Source: Eremophila alpestris peregrina
Taxonomy: Eukaryota; Chordata; Aves; Passeriformes; Alaudidae
DNA: 64,000 nucleotides
Direction of reading: 5' to 3'
Assembly (NCBI GenBank): GCA_009792885.1
Contig: WMCF01000025.1
Location: 5,649,227-5,713,226, forward strand
A program made the position numbers and the translations under genes. Positions 37,001 through 49,870 of the stretch are shown here, one piece after another; position 1 is the first letter of the stretch; every line of letters begins with the position of its first letter. Below the pieces are notes generated by a model. The model had not been told where the DNA came from. It made no database searches and saw nothing but the letters and a program-made list of their open reading frames with translations.

Positions 37001-40000
37001 TACATAAAGACTGAGGGTTATTTTTTCCCCTTAACAATAATTTCTGGTATTATGGTAGTCACTGATTTCACTTTTAATGTTATTATATCTTCAATATAGT
37101 TTGCTGTAAGAACTAAACAGCGTATTATTGATTTTTTTTAAGGGTTAAATGAGCTCAATTTATTATGGAACGCTGTAGATTTATCTGTATAAATTAGAGA
37201 TGCTTCAAGACTCAATCTCTCTGGGTATATGATAATTTAGCATCTGCTGTTTTCTTATAATGCTCTGGAGTGTCAGACTGTGTACCTAAAAATATATTTG
37301 TAGTTTCATGTATTTCAGATCAAGAAAATTGCTGCATTTATTTAGTCACATGTAGACACAAAATATCTGTAAGCACTTCTGAATCAGGTAAAGTTAATAC
37401 AGTCTTTCCAAATTAAGAAAATGACAATTTCTTTCTGTTTCAAAAAGCTAAAGAAAAGAAGAGGCTGCATATCAAACTAAATAGATAAAAATCCATGTAT
37501 TCATCAAGATGAGTATTTTTGTTCTTAGAAAAAAAAACAATTGCCAATAAAACAGAGAATGCTGAATCCTTTTATTTTTGCTTACAGTCCAGAGAGAAGA
37601 TTTATAAAACAACTATTAATGCAGTTTTTCATGAGAAGACTATGCAAGAGCCAATATGCCAGCACAAGCCCAATGTCTTTATACAAAGCTAGCAGGACTG
37701 CTCGTGGTGGCATGGTCCTCCACAGCAGGGGAGAGATCTGAGCTGGGACCTGGCTGCTGTCAGTGGATACAGCTGCCTCAGCCATCTGCAGGATAGCAGG
37801 GGCTCTGCGAGCAGCTGCCACGTCACATCAGGAATGCCTCTGATCTGGAAATCTTTGGGTTTGATTCCCACTGTTTTCTAGTGTCTGGACCACAGGCCAG
37901 AGTAGGTATGTCTGCTTTCTGCAGCTGTTGTTCTCTATCTGAGTATGCTGGAATTCTCAAGCTATACAAAACAGCAGGATTTCTTGTGGAGGGATAGCTA
38001 TCTTATAAATTTACTATAAGCAGGGTAAGATTTCTGGGTAATTTAATAGGAGCACATTCCTATCTGAAGATCTAGTTAAAAAAAAAAAGGTTTATTAATT
38101 GTTTTACATTGAAAGGAAAGCATTTCATCATTTTAATTTTAAAAAATAAGATAAAAGAACCCTATTCACTAAACCAATTTCTTCTTAAGCTTATGAAAGT
38201 CACAATACTGGACATCATTGTGTGATTGTTAGTCACTGTAATAACCAGGGATACTATAACTGTGTCACAATAGGATTTATCAGCATTTACCTACTGTATC
38301 ATCAGTTTGAAAGCTCAAAACCTGTGAACACATAAATTATTCTAATAAGTGGAAAGTTGACAGGGAACATCTGCTCTAGCTGGTGAATCCACTAATGTGA
38401 TCCACCTGTCACTGTCTGGGTCATTACATAACTGCAGTTCTGAACTGCTGTAATATTTTTGGCACATATACAAAGCTCCAAGTTCCACTAACACATTGAA
38501 CTGAGGTCCAAGATTAATATACCTTTTAAAAAAACAAGAACAAAAACACATTTACAGTACTTATTAAGGCCACTGGGAAAACACCATGGAAATTAACTGC
38601 AGCATGACTTTACAGTTCTTGTTTTTTTAGTTAGAAGCATTTCAGAGGACATTTCACGATAGTTGCCATAAATAATAAGAAAAGTGGGGGGAGATAGTTG
38701 TCATGAAGTATTGATTCAGAGATTGTTTAGAGCACTAGTTTTCACATTGTGTTTTCCTAAGTGTCCTTCTGTTTTTCCACCTTACTTTCTCCATATCAGC
38801 CAGCCTAGAAACTCTCTTAAACAAAATACTTTCAGCAGTAATGTCAAGACTCAGGACTTAATCTGATTTTTTATATGAAATATTCAGATAAACCAGAAAT
38901 AACCTGGCTAAGGTTTCACTACTTTTAGCAAAGCATATAGTCATTAGGAAGGTAAGAGCAGACCCACTTTAAGCCTCTAAAGACACTACATTATGGTTTA
39001 GGTCATTTATGTCAAATGCACCTTAGGAAATGAAAGTTCTCTTGCACAAATGATGCTCATCATGCATTTCAAAGGTGAAACCTCTCATAACATTTCTACA
39101 TATACAGATAACTGCTGTGTCTGAAGAGATGAACAACAAATCATCATTAACCTATAAACACATTCAAATTGGGTCATTATCCTGAAAACTGGAACATCTC
39201 AGTGCCTATCTTAGTTGGATAGTGATTATTTATCATCAACCTTTAAATCAAGTTCAACATTCAAAAGACTTTGCTTCTCTCTCATATAATTTAATATTTA
39301 AAAGACACCATGCATTATCAACAGTAAGGCTCTACCTGGTATAACCATTGCATGTGTTACTTAATTTACCAAAGAAATGCACAAGTGTAATTCAGAGAAA
39401 ATTATTCCAAAGGTTTCACTATACCGTGTTGTAAGTTATCCCCAGGAAGTATTTCAAATAACTTCCAACCTAACTTTAAAGGGTACACATGAAATTCTTG
39501 ATCTATGTAGAAGTTGAAGCAAGGCAGACACAGACACACAGTAGTTTCTTCTTCTTGTGCTCTTTTTATTTCAAAGACAAAGCTCAGTATCTCAAAACTT
39601 TCTCCATCTTCCAAATTTCCAGCAGAGTAGACATTCTTTTTATCCACTGATAAAAAGTATCTATGATCTGAGAATTGAAAAATTATCAAATTTTTTTTTC
39701 AGAGACAACTTAAAAACCAAAGGGTGAGCCACTGTAGTTTAAGTGAAAGGGAGATTAAACTGTTCTTTACTGTCATGTCTCTGGAGCTCACTGGGAGCAA
39801 TAGAAGGGGTTATAAGGAAAACACTACAAAAACATAGTAAGAAGGGGAAAATTGATGGCTCTAATTGAACTCCAAGACATTTCAATCTAATACTTCTGAA
39901 ACTTAAACTTAGAGCAGGAGGCAGTGGATGAACTAGTACCTATCATCTCTGACTGAATCCCAGCGGTAATCTCAGTCCTTGTTCCACTGCCAGTCAACTG

Positions 40001-41403
40001 CCCAAACACCAAGGTATTCTCTTTAGTGACAAATTTTTCTCTTCTCATCCTGCTCCCTTAGAATACCATTAAAAAAAATCTTTAAAGGGGTTTGGGGGTT
40101 CATCTACGCTATGGGTTTAGTCTAGATTAGAAATGAATGTCCCAGATCTCCCTTTTACTTAATTTACATATTAAAATAATCTCAAGGCAACTGGACTAGA
40201 TTGCTTTCATATGAGACTAATCCCTAAAAGTTGCTCTCCAATTGCTAAGGGATGTTTAGTTCATACAACAAAATTAAAGTCACTGGGAAGTAAAAGTAAA
40301 TCCCTAAAATCAGCTTCTGAGCACCACTGCTTTGTTCTAGAGCTGTATTTCTACTGGTATGATCTACTTTGTCAGTATAGCCATAGCTTCAAAGTGTTAA
40401 AATTTTATTTGGAGTTTGTTCAATGCTGAATAACATTTTGGATTACCAAAGCTTCCAAACAGATTTTCTTTTATACACATCCCTGAGATTTTTTCTCATT
40501 ATTTTTTTTGTGTACCTTAGCAATAATCTGACAACTGATGGGGATTTCTTATCACATCAATGTCTTTTATTAATGCTCATGAAAAATCATTAGTTTTTAA
40601 TCCTTCTAACTACAAGCTCTTTGTTAATATTGAAATGAGAGCAAGAATGATTTTTTAAATTTTAATTAAAAAGGAATTAATCATATATTTATTTTTAAAA
40701 TTGTAAAAATAACACAAACTAAAGGTAGACTCAATTAAAAGAGTATATGAATTGGTAAAATTTACCTTTTTCCTTGATGTTTTAGTACACTTAAATTTTC
40801 TAAGTTTTCAGGACAGTAGCAAAACCAAACAAAATATTATCCAAAAGACGGAAAGTTACTACATGAAAAAAATTGTATTTAACAACTACTAGTATCTTTA
40901 AGTTGGTTCTGATATTATTTACTTTCATAAATGGAAGAGACTCTTAATCAAGATTTGGCATATAAGTAGACAAAGTCCTGATACAAACAATAAAAAATAC
41001 AACAAGTTGATATTTTTAAAGGGCCACCTTCAAGTTGAAAGTCACTATTTGCATGGAACACTTACTGAATTTACACTATAACTAGGGTAAATTAATATTT
41101 CCACCCTGTTCAGCATATTGTTTAAGCTTTTGCAGTATTATTATCCATATAATGCTACAGCTTACCTGATAACATAACAATTCATCTGTTTGAGCTGTCC
41201 CTATAAATTGTAAAGTAGCTCCCATAAGCAAAACATTCCGAGCTCTTTCTGCACAATCAAGGCAAGTTTATATTTACCTTGAAGACCCAGGCAATCGTCT
41301 CTCTGCCCTTTCTTAAATACATTTAAAGTATTGCTAATATATACAGAGGTTTGGGTTTGTTTTTCTTTTTTTCCAAGTAACAATATATTTCTAACGACCT
41401 CTT
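34006..41403. other. Unique AT-rich non-coding DNA with one GC-rich island
   Basis: No gene recognised over 7.4 kb apart from the candidate island at 37660-37900. Frames such as 36346-36621 (91 codons, plus) and 39402-39689 (95 codons, minus) show no domain I know and no splice context. A-runs and AT-rich runs are common (for example 38074-38090, 40665-40700). Confidence 0.5.
37660..37900. other. GC-rich island of unknown origin with a B-box-like motif
   Basis: About 240 bases with clearly raised GC and several CpGs in AT-rich flanks. GGTTTGATTCC at 37858-37868 differs at one base from the RNA polymerase III B box (GGTTCGANTCC), which hints at a tRNA-derived SINE. No convincing A box is visible at the right distance upstream, and no A-rich tail follows. 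Minus-strand frames (37582-37871) stay open for 60-79 codons without a known domain. It may be a decayed SINE, an LTR piece, or a conserved element. Confidence 0.3.
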
Positions 41404-41886
41404 GTATTGTGCTTGTGTGGCAAGGTATTGGTAGCAGAGGGGCTACAGTGGTGGCTTCTGTGAAAATCTGCCAGAAGTTTCCATTGTGCCCATGGCCCTC
41501 TAATAAGAGAAATCAGTGCTGGAGATGATTTGCTGGCAGTAATTATGCCCCTGTGGAAGGGAGCCACGCTGGGGTTCATGAAGAATTCCTGCTCATAGTA
41601 GGGACTCACGTGAAAGAAGTTCATGGAGGACTTTCTCCTGTGGGAGGGACCCCATGATGGAGGTCTGTGAGGAGTCCTCCCCCTGAGGAGAAAGGAGCAG
41701 CAGAGACAGTGTGATGGACTCACCACAGACACCATTTCCCACACTGACCTCCTGGAGGGGAGGAGGGGGAGGAAACTGGGACTAAAGCTGAGCTTCGGAA
41801 GAGGGGATCAGTAGAAGAAAATGGTAATTTTCTGAGTCAAGGCTGTTTTTCTTGATGGTAATTGGTGAGTGATCTCTCCCCAGAAA
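41404..41886 (+). mobile_element. Solo LTR, avian ERVL-type (family 3, plus copy), 3' truncated
   Basis: Starts TGTATTGTGCTTGTGTGGCA, then AAGGTATTGGTAGCAGAGG and GGTGGCTTCTGTG, the diagnostic start of a common avian LTR family. It continues through AGGGAGCCACGCTGG near 41559, GACTTTCTCCTGTGGGAGGG near 41630, GAGGAGTCCTCCCCCTGAGG near 41670, and GGTAATTGGTGAGTGATCTC near 41859. Relative to the family as I recall it, a large internal part after the first 100 bases is missing and the last 100 or so bases are absent. The minus frame at 41391-41744 (117 codons) is a translation of this LTR. The minus copy is at 52961-53408. Confidence 0.9.
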
Positions 41887-44168
41887 TGCATATGATTTGT
41901 AGTTTTAACTATAGTTTATTTATAAACTTCTACTGCAGTATGACTTACCAACGACAAAATTAAAAAACAAAAACAAACAAACAAACAAACAAACAAACAA
42001 AACCCCACACTAGTAATGGCCAAAACAAAATGCTCTAATATTTTTTTCTGTATTTGCATATGAGAGAGAACTATGAAGGATCAAACCACTTGAGATATTC
42101 CCATATAATTATATGGAAACAGGTCTGGAAGGAACCTACAGACATCACATTCTCTATGCTTAAACTTTACAATAAAATTATTCTTTGAGTCGGAATAAAA
42201 TCAATTTGAACAAACAAAAGGAGTTGTGCACAAGTCATTCTTCTTGAGATTCTTATTATTCCTGAATCGTCACTCTTTAGTCATCAGAGTTGCACAATTT
42301 TTAGCATTGACTATCTAATATAATAGCACTTATTGATCCTTTAATGCAGCTTTCTTCCTTTGAGCCTGTCATACATTTTTTCTAACTTGAAGTGTAGGGT
42401 CAGGGTCATAGAACCTCATCTTCATGCACTCAGAGATCAGATCCCTCTGCATTTGAGATAGGTGCTTTACAAAAGAAAGGCATTTCAGAATTCTAATCTA
42501 GAAACTTTTATCAGATTCAGTAGAAGGATCCTATGACCTGGCCTGTGTATTTTTACATTATACAAACAAGGTTTTTGGAGGAGAGAGTCTTCTCAGTTCT
42601 CTGAAGGACTTCAGTTCTCTAGAATTTAAAATGAATTCTTAGTTTCCTCTTTTTCCTGGAGAAAAAAATGCCATAAAATGTGTTTATACACATATTATAC
42701 TGATCCTGTATTTTCTTTATAATTGCACACTGATATTATAAATTTATTCTTCAACTTTTATACATTGAACAAAAATATTTTTTGTCACTGTCATGATCAA
42801 TTTTTACAATCCTGTCATTTTCTGGCAATCTTCCATTTCCAGCTGTACATTTTGGAAATATTTTATTTGACTTTCATTGGTAAATCAATGAAAAGCTTGC
42901 TTTTCCTCGCATTTCAAATCATATGAGTAATTTCCAATATTCTCAGAGTTTTGCCAGGGTATGGACATTTTATGCCTTCTGCCTGAAACATAAAAAAACA
43001 AGTAGGAGATGACTGGTTATTTTGTTCTGGCAAAAATGTTGTAATATCATAGTACAGGTGCTTCACAAATATGAGAATGAAGGCAGAGCATGAAGATAGA
43101 AGGGATTAAGCCCTGGAAGTACTAAAAATGTACTAATAAATTAGTTGATTGATAATTTTTAATAAAAGTCATAAAAATTATCTTGGAAATCTTTCTAGCT
43201 CCTCCCACAAGGATTAAGATGACATCTTCTCAAGACTTCAATTAAGACTTTAAATCTGATGTCAAATATTCTTAAATATCTATTAAATTTATAACTTAAT
43301 GCTGGGATAGTAGGCAAAATTGTATAAATACAAATAGTATAATTTCAATATTTAGGAGTCTGACTCAACACACAATTTGGTTTAGATAAGATTTTTTAAA
43401 TAAATGCTCTAGTGCAACTTTCTCTGTTGATCAATTCCATATAATATAATCCAACACACTGAATCTCTATAAAACTAGTAAAGGGAACATATTATTATTT
43501 CAGACGCATTTTTTTCCTGCTACTCAAATTTATTCTCATATGTTTCTTTTGTTAAGTGTTCCTTATAAAATTCAAAACTCTGTTTTATATCAGGAAAAAA
43601 AAAAGACATGTATAATAAATCTCAACAGAAATCACTACATGGAGATCAACATATATTCCCTTGCTCAAGACCACAACTAGCAGAAATACTGTGCAAACCA
43701 GTTTAATGAATTAATGAAGCAAAGGGGGAAAAGCAATGTATAATGATGCTGTATATGAGCTGAACATTTTGAAAAGCATTTTCCCCCCTGTCACAACTGA
43801 AAAAGTACTGCATTTCTCTCTCTCTTACTCAGCCTTAGTAGCATGGTGGAGCCAATGTCTTCCGTCTGGTAGCACAGCATGTGTGAGCCACTTAAACTGC
43901 CTGACTTACATGATGGTAGATAAGTCTTGCTATTTAACTGCTCCATGCAAGTTATTGTGCATGCAAACAACCCCCACAAAAAAAAAAAAACAAAAAAAAC
44001 CCGTGAATTCAAGCTACATTCCCAACTGAATTCAAAGAAATACTACTTCAACAAAAATGCTGGAAAGAATGCAGTTTCATCACAAAGATGAAAAAAAGTC
44101 CCTACCAATCTGCAGTACTACCTGTTAAAGTGTCAAATCTCTACATGACTATCAATAAACTCATCTAT
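41887..44168. other. Unique AT-rich non-coding DNA
   Basis: No gene or element recognised except the CAAA repeat at 41962-42004. An A-run with CCC interruptions lies at 43977-44003; it could be an old retroposon tail, but no body is recognised to its left. Confidence 0.55.
41962..42004. repeat. CAAA tetranucleotide repeat
   Basis: Eight or so uninterrupted CAAA units preceded by less regular A-rich copies. It lies about 75 bases after the truncated family-3 LTR and may have arisen independently. Confidence 0.93.
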
Positions 44169-44796
44169 TGTCGGAGTTATCTCTTCTGAGACTAACCCCG
44201 GCAGTGTAAAATATTTCTTCTCACCTCCTCATGCTTGAAAGAAGGAGTCAGAGAATGTCTGGGTTGCGGACAGCAGATGTTTATTTTACAAATCTTATCT
44301 CTAAGTTCTTTCTGTCCAGCGTGATGTTCGCAAGCAGCTGGAAAAATGGATTCTCCTCCTGCCTACGACAGCACCTGAACTTTTATAATCTAAATTACGT
44401 GAACATTGTTTTCCTCTAAACACCAATAACTAAAACCCATGTCATGCAGTGAAATTTTACCTTTACCAATCCTAAGAACCCACAACCCTTTGCTGAAAGG
44501 AAGAGAAAGAGGAAGACAGAAACATGTGCTCTTATCTGCACATGTCTGCGTCCATCTTTGCTCTATATTAAAGATAGAGAAAAATCTAAAACTAACATTT
44601 ATGCACCCAGTGATATAATAAGAAACACACAAATCAAACCCTTGTGACCTCCAGATCCTCAGACAACCCTGACATGCTCTTTCCATGGGCTGAGATCAAA
44701 AACCATCCCTATTTCAGGCACAGGATAGGGAGGATTCACCCCCCTGTCCAGGCTCCTGCCCATCCAGGAGAACCAGAGAAATACTCTGATTTCCCA
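44169..44796 (-). mobile_element. Probable solo LTR (unassigned ERV family)
   Basis: Read on the minus strand this has LTR order: a start TGGGAAATCAGAG at 44796, a TATA box GATTATAAAA at 44390-44381, an AATAAA poly(A) signal at 44285-44280 about 100 bases further on, and an end CTCCGACA at 44169. The left flank ATCTAT (44163-44168) recurs at 44799-44804, two bases beyond the CA end. Either the terminus is TATGGG, or the duplication is 8 bp with one mismatch (TCATCTAT versus TAATCTAT). Length is 628 bases. I do not recognise the family and no internal retroviral sequence adjoins it. The minus frame at 44390-44686 is an LTR translation. Confidence 0.65.
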
Positions 44797-47700
44797 TAAT
44801 CTATGACATATCATCAGTATATTTCTGAGGTACATGTATTTTCTCTGCAGACACCCTCAACTGCAGTTGTGTCATAGTTCTGATCATTAGAAATTGGACT
44901 GAGGTCCCGCAGCATTTTGTGTTTCCTTTCCTTTGAAATTAAAATAAAATAAATTAAAACCTTACTTTATTTAATTTTATTTTAATTTCAACAAAGAGAT
45001 TATCTTTGATAGAAATGTACTGTCTTGTGCATATCAGCATTTTTTACTTGACAGCCTGAACACCTTAGATGTGTACTTATTAAAACATTTAAATCATGAC
45101 TGCTATCATCTAAGTTTCTCCTGCTTTGAGGAATTTTCAATCAAGCATAAAGGCATCCCTCAGGAGTGTTCAGAGTTGCTTCTCCATAAATCTGAACTAC
45201 TCTGAGCTTTTTCTAACCAAAAGAACAGGCTTCTCATCTGAAAACTACTGTTCAAAGGTTTCTATCTATTTGCCTTTTTTATTATAAATCTATAAAGCAA
45301 TTAATGTCTAGATGTATAATTAATGCCTGCCTCCATTATGCAATTTATTTATCTTTCAATAAATCAATTATATAAATTAAATACTTAAATGTCTTTAATA
45401 CATTCTGTAACATTTGCAGTAATTGCCAAAACTGCCTTCTACATACAAGGCACCTGTATAACGTCAAAGATCAGCAAAATTATTTTGATTCACTAAACTA
45501 TTGCGAACTAAAATTCAGCATGAATTTCTTAGTACCATACCTGTGCTCTCTGTTTAAGAAGTTTTAATTCTCATAACAGTTGTAGATAAAGTTCTCTGTC
45601 TAGAAGGTATGATTGCATGATACAGCAGGATTGAGGACTTAAATTGACTCTGCAGATTAGATATTGCCACAGACATGGGATTCCTGGGTATCACTTCAAT
45701 TGTTTTGACTAGGTAGTGATTAATGCACATTTTTTAGCAACTTTTTGAAAGCATATGGTGCTGCACAGTGAGATGTCCTGGGACTGATACACTGAAGACA
45801 CTTTCCAAAGTAAAGGAAGCTTCTTTTTGCAACTAAATGCTGCATTGAATAGACAGAAATGTTGTAGCAAAATTGAAAATTATCAGCTAATTCCATAAGA
45901 CCAAATAGATTAAATTATAATAGGAATCTCAGCTGAAAAGTCTGCACATAAAGTTGTTTCTGAATAGAGTACCAAATTACTGGGTTTTATGTCCTTTATA
46001 GTTCTGAGTGGTGTTTGCAGCATGCACACATTTCAGGAAAGGTCCGAGCATCTATCTTCACTTTATAACCAAACTTATTTTACAGCCTACAATATCAGAC
46101 TGTGTTACAACATAGACAATAGTTATCACTGGCAACACTAAATTCTTGGGAGAATGAGAAAGACTCAAGGGTAAAAAACCCTTTTGCAGGTAAAGAGGAC
46201 TCCTGGGAAGTTTGAGGTGTCCTGGAGGGTTTGGGTGCCCTAAGGGAAAACACAAAGAGGAGCGTCTGAAAAGAAACACATTATCTTTCTTTATCTCAAG
46301 AAGATATCATGCAGTTTTTCTGGCAGGTAGCCTCCTAAAGTTGAAAGGAAACACCAGCCAAAATTTATTTCCTCTCAAGAATATTTTCTGGAGTTTACTT
46401 TGGTAACTAAGCTATTGTTTATTAATGCCCAGAGAAAGACTTTTGCCATACTGTATTATACTGGTGTTCTCGTTACAAATGGAAAAACAAAGAGGTTGTC
46501 AAAATAATTACTTGTGCACAACATGGTAGATACAAGGAGAAATTCACATCTTTCATTTGTGCTAGGAGAAAATGCAGATCCTCTAAGTACCTGCTATTGA
46601 TTGCTTTCATGCCACAGTGATTATATCATTGTTTAGCAAGCATGTCTAAACTACTATGAAAGGATAGAAGGGAATAAAAACCTACAGTTCACTTTAGCAT
46701 AGATGACTCGTTCCTATGAAACAGCAGAGTATGAGTCACACAATAGAACATTTCACAATATTGCTTCTTCTGCAAAAGTTTGATTACACTGTATTTCATA
46801 CATAGGTGATAATATAAAAAGGTACTAAATGTTGAAATTTAAAATTGAAAAAGGAAACATAGTAATATAATATATCAAAGCCATGCAGTAAATGAGTTTT
46901 GAATGACTTGTGTAATCACTCAACTTCAGAATGTTAAAATTTTTTTATGTGGTGCCTTTAATCTTGCAGATAAAAAGATGGTTCTTCAAAATTCTGTCTT
47001 ATCTAACAAAACCATCATTAAGTGAGAAATCTGTAAATCACACAGAAAAGGTACTGTAAAAAACCTTAAAATATCTCAGATATTTTCCATCAAAAATATT
47101 ATATAGATGTGACTTCAAAATACATGACAACACGAGTTCTCTGATTAGGGTGTTTCATATGATGAGTGCACAAGACATTTGATCACAGTACAAAAGAACT
47201 TTTATTTAAGTAATGATTGAAGATGTGCTTTCAGTATTATCTGAAACCACAGTTTTTAAAATTTTCTACAGAATGATTCTTTGATATCTCAAGAGTCTTG
47301 ATAAAGGAGATAATGACTGGGAAATTGGAGATGAAGACACTGAACTTCCTGTTCAAAAAGAAATTCTCAGGAAGATGTTTTTACTCTGATTCAAAGACAT
47401 CTTAGAGGAAAATTGTATTACTAGCTCTGAATTTTAATAATGAATAGCCATGCCAGAAGCTGCTTTTGTCCATTTCTCTTGTTCCTGGCTACTTTACATA
47501 AATCTGAACTTTTCAGTACATCAAAGTAAATACCAAATCTTGAAATACAGTTCATCATCTCAGTGTCATTGCTTGATTTTAGTAATGGAAATAGTTCAAC
47601 CAGACATTTCTATTGAACAAAGGTAGTAGGAAAAGCGGAAAAAAAAGTATTTGAAGATGTTGCAGGAATGACTAAAACACTATGAGAGTGAATCATGGGT

Positions 47701-48470
47701 CTTTACTGGGTTTTGCAAACTTCTGTTCTATAGAAGTAATGAGTAAATAGTTCAGATATTTTCATTATCTTCTGCATGGATTACAGGAAAAAGAAACCTT
47801 AACCATGCAGTTTGAAAAATATATCCTTAAGAAAAAAAAAAAAAGCAGAACTAAAAAATGTAAAGCCTAGCAAAACTCTCAGAAGGGATTTACACTCTTT
47901 AGGTTTTCTGAATTCGTAAAAGAAATGGTGAATAAAAAATGCACTAAAATTCCATTTGCTTGGGTTCTTTCTGGAGCTAATGAAAAGGATGAAAAAGAAT
48001 GAGAAACATCTGTGTGGACTCTTATAGGTGTGGGTTTGTTGATGTATAAGCTTAGCATGAACCCTATGATAATTTTATCTGCCTACCGGAGTGTCTGCCT
48101 TATAGCCCTAACGCACTTTCAGGATTTGGTTTGATGTAGGTGTAAGGTTTTGGAGATGAGGTGGGGGACGAGTCTAAGGGATATCCTAATCAGCTGTTGG
48201 GATTGCTAAAGGCTTCATATGTACTTAGAGCACCCAGGCCCAAGATGCTCCTCTGTGTTTAATGTCTTTGTGTTCTTCTGTAAGTGCAGTTTCCCATAAG
48301 AATGCAGCATCTGCTTGGTGGCAAAGTCCCTTCAGTAGTATGGAAGAGACCAAGGGAATAACAAAGCTCTTCCTTTTCACTTGCAAAAACAACTTGAGCT
48401 TCTGCAGCAGGCTTGCACAAGCTACTCGCAGAGAGGGGAAAATTGTCAGATACAGATTGCCTGAAACAAT
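44797..48470. other. Unique AT-rich non-coding DNA
   Basis: No gene recognised. The AT-rich inverted repeat at 44935-44989 is listed separately. A somewhat GC-richer segment at 46140-46270 has 64-73-codon frames on both strands without known domains. The stretch 48050-48250 immediately before the pentamer array has no recognisable element. Confidence 0.55.
44935..44989. repeat. AT-rich inverted repeat, 24-bp arms
   Basis: Arms at 44935-44958 and 44966-44989 pair at 22 of 24 positions around a 7-base spacer. The outer 16 pairs are perfect, from GAAATTAAAATAAAAT. It contains only A/T apart from the terminal G-C pair. It starts about 130 bases after the 44169-44804 LTR and is not part of it. 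Confidence 0.88.
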
Positions 48471-48793
48471 AGGGAAGGGAAGGGAAGGGAAGGGAAGGGA
48501 NNNNNNNNNNNNNNNNNNNNNNNNNNNNNNNNNNNNNNNNNNNNNNNNNNNNNNNNNNNNNNNNNNNNNNNNNNNNNNNNNNNNNNNNNNNNNNNNNNNN
48601 NNNNNNNNNNNNNNNNNNNNNNNNNNNNNNNNNNNNNNNNNNNNNNNNNNNNNNNNNNNNNNNNNNNNNNNNNNNNNNNNNNNNNNNNNNNNNNNNNNNN
48701 NNNNNNNNNNNNNNNAAGGGAAGGGAAGGGAAGGGAAGGGAAGGGAAGGGAAGGGAAGGGAAGGGAAGGGAAGGGAAGGGAAGGGAAGGGAAG
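48471..48793 (+). repeat. AAGGG pentanucleotide array interrupted by an assembly gap
   Basis: Pure AAGGG units run from 48471 into the N block and resume at 48716 for about 15 more perfect units to 48793. Both sides carry the same unit and strand, so the gap almost certainly lies inside one array. The purine-only strand is plus. Overlapping frames at 48225-48856 on both strands encode only repeat-derived polypeptides (GKGRE or SLPFP repeats) around X residues and are artefacts. Confidence 0.97.
48501..48715. other. Assembly gap (215 Ns)
   Basis: A run of 215 N within the AAGGG array. Its length is the assembler's estimate or a placeholder; the real array may be longer or shorter. Confidence 0.98.
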
Positions 48794-49870
48794 ACTTTGG
48801 CCATTTTTGGAGCACTGAATTAAGACTTTAAAACCTAGAACAGAGTTAAAGAGCACTACAGAATGTCTTTACACAGTTTGGAAATATTTCAGAATATTCT
48901 TAAAATGTTAACTCTTTAGTGTTAAAACACAGCATTTTCTAGCAAAATCTGGCTGGCTGAACTTGGAGACTGCGGACATAGACATAATTTTGAACAAATA
49001 TTTTCAGCACACATTGTGGAAGTGATAGTAGTCATGATTTTAAAATGCACAGATGCCTCTTTGAATCCTGCAAAAGTATCATGGCACATAAAAATTATCT
49101 CTAGTGTTTGCAGCAACTGTGCTTTTATGTCTGATTGAGTGTTCAGTAACTAAAAAACTAACTACATAAGTGTTATAATTTTAATTTCCATTCAGTCCCT
49201 TTATAAACTTCTTTTAAAGTTTGGCTATGAGCATTGCTTTGTCAGGAAAAGTAACTCTACTTCAGCATTTCAACTATAATTAATGATGACATTCGCCTTG
49301 ATTGTTGCCAAGTTTATATTCCCTAAGAGATGGAACAAAACACACAACGTGTGAATTATTTATACTTCCATATGGAGGCTTATTGTTAATACTTTCTCAG
49401 TAATTCTTAAGCTTTGGATCTTAATGAGGAAATGTAGATCACTGGTGCATTTAGTTCAAAATATAAAGAGCAGCATGTATCCAAAGAGATGAAAATACTC
49501 TGATACTTCAAAAATGAACAATAAAGAAGCCTTTCTTCCAGTCAAAATTGCTGTGACAGCTTTCAGAATGCATCTATACATGAACCTAGATACCCTTCTC
49601 TGCCATGTAATCTTCCTTTGAGCAATGACACACTGTCAATATTTTAACAAGTAGTCTCTATAACTTTAAAATAATATAATCTCTATGGCCCAGTGTTATC
49701 CCTCAAATTCCAGATTCAAAACCATAGATCACAATCTCTAGTTTATAACAGGTTGAATGAGCGATAGAAAATAACTCTTTCCTTTCTAGTTTAAAGCCCT
49801 ACCAAATAGGTCCATTTTCTTGGCATTTTTGATGTAAACTTTTCTAGAACTTTGTACCTTCAGGCATGCA
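48794..49870. other. Unique AT-rich non-coding DNA
   Basis: Nothing recognised. Frames are short; the 64-codon minus frame at 48922-49116 has no domain. Confidence 0.55.

Noticed and set aside
39402..39689. 95-codon minus frame, considered as an exon
   Set aside because: No recognised domain, and composition is like the flanks. I could not defend splice sites at its edges.
41391..41744. 117-codon minus frame rich in Pro, Ser and His, considered as a gene
   Set aside because: It is the antisense translation of the family-3 LTR.
48225..48856. Open frames of up to 196 codons on both strands across the N gap
   Set aside because: They are open only because the AAGGG repeat has no stops in several frames and the Ns translate as X. 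The peptides are SLPFP or GKGRE repeats.
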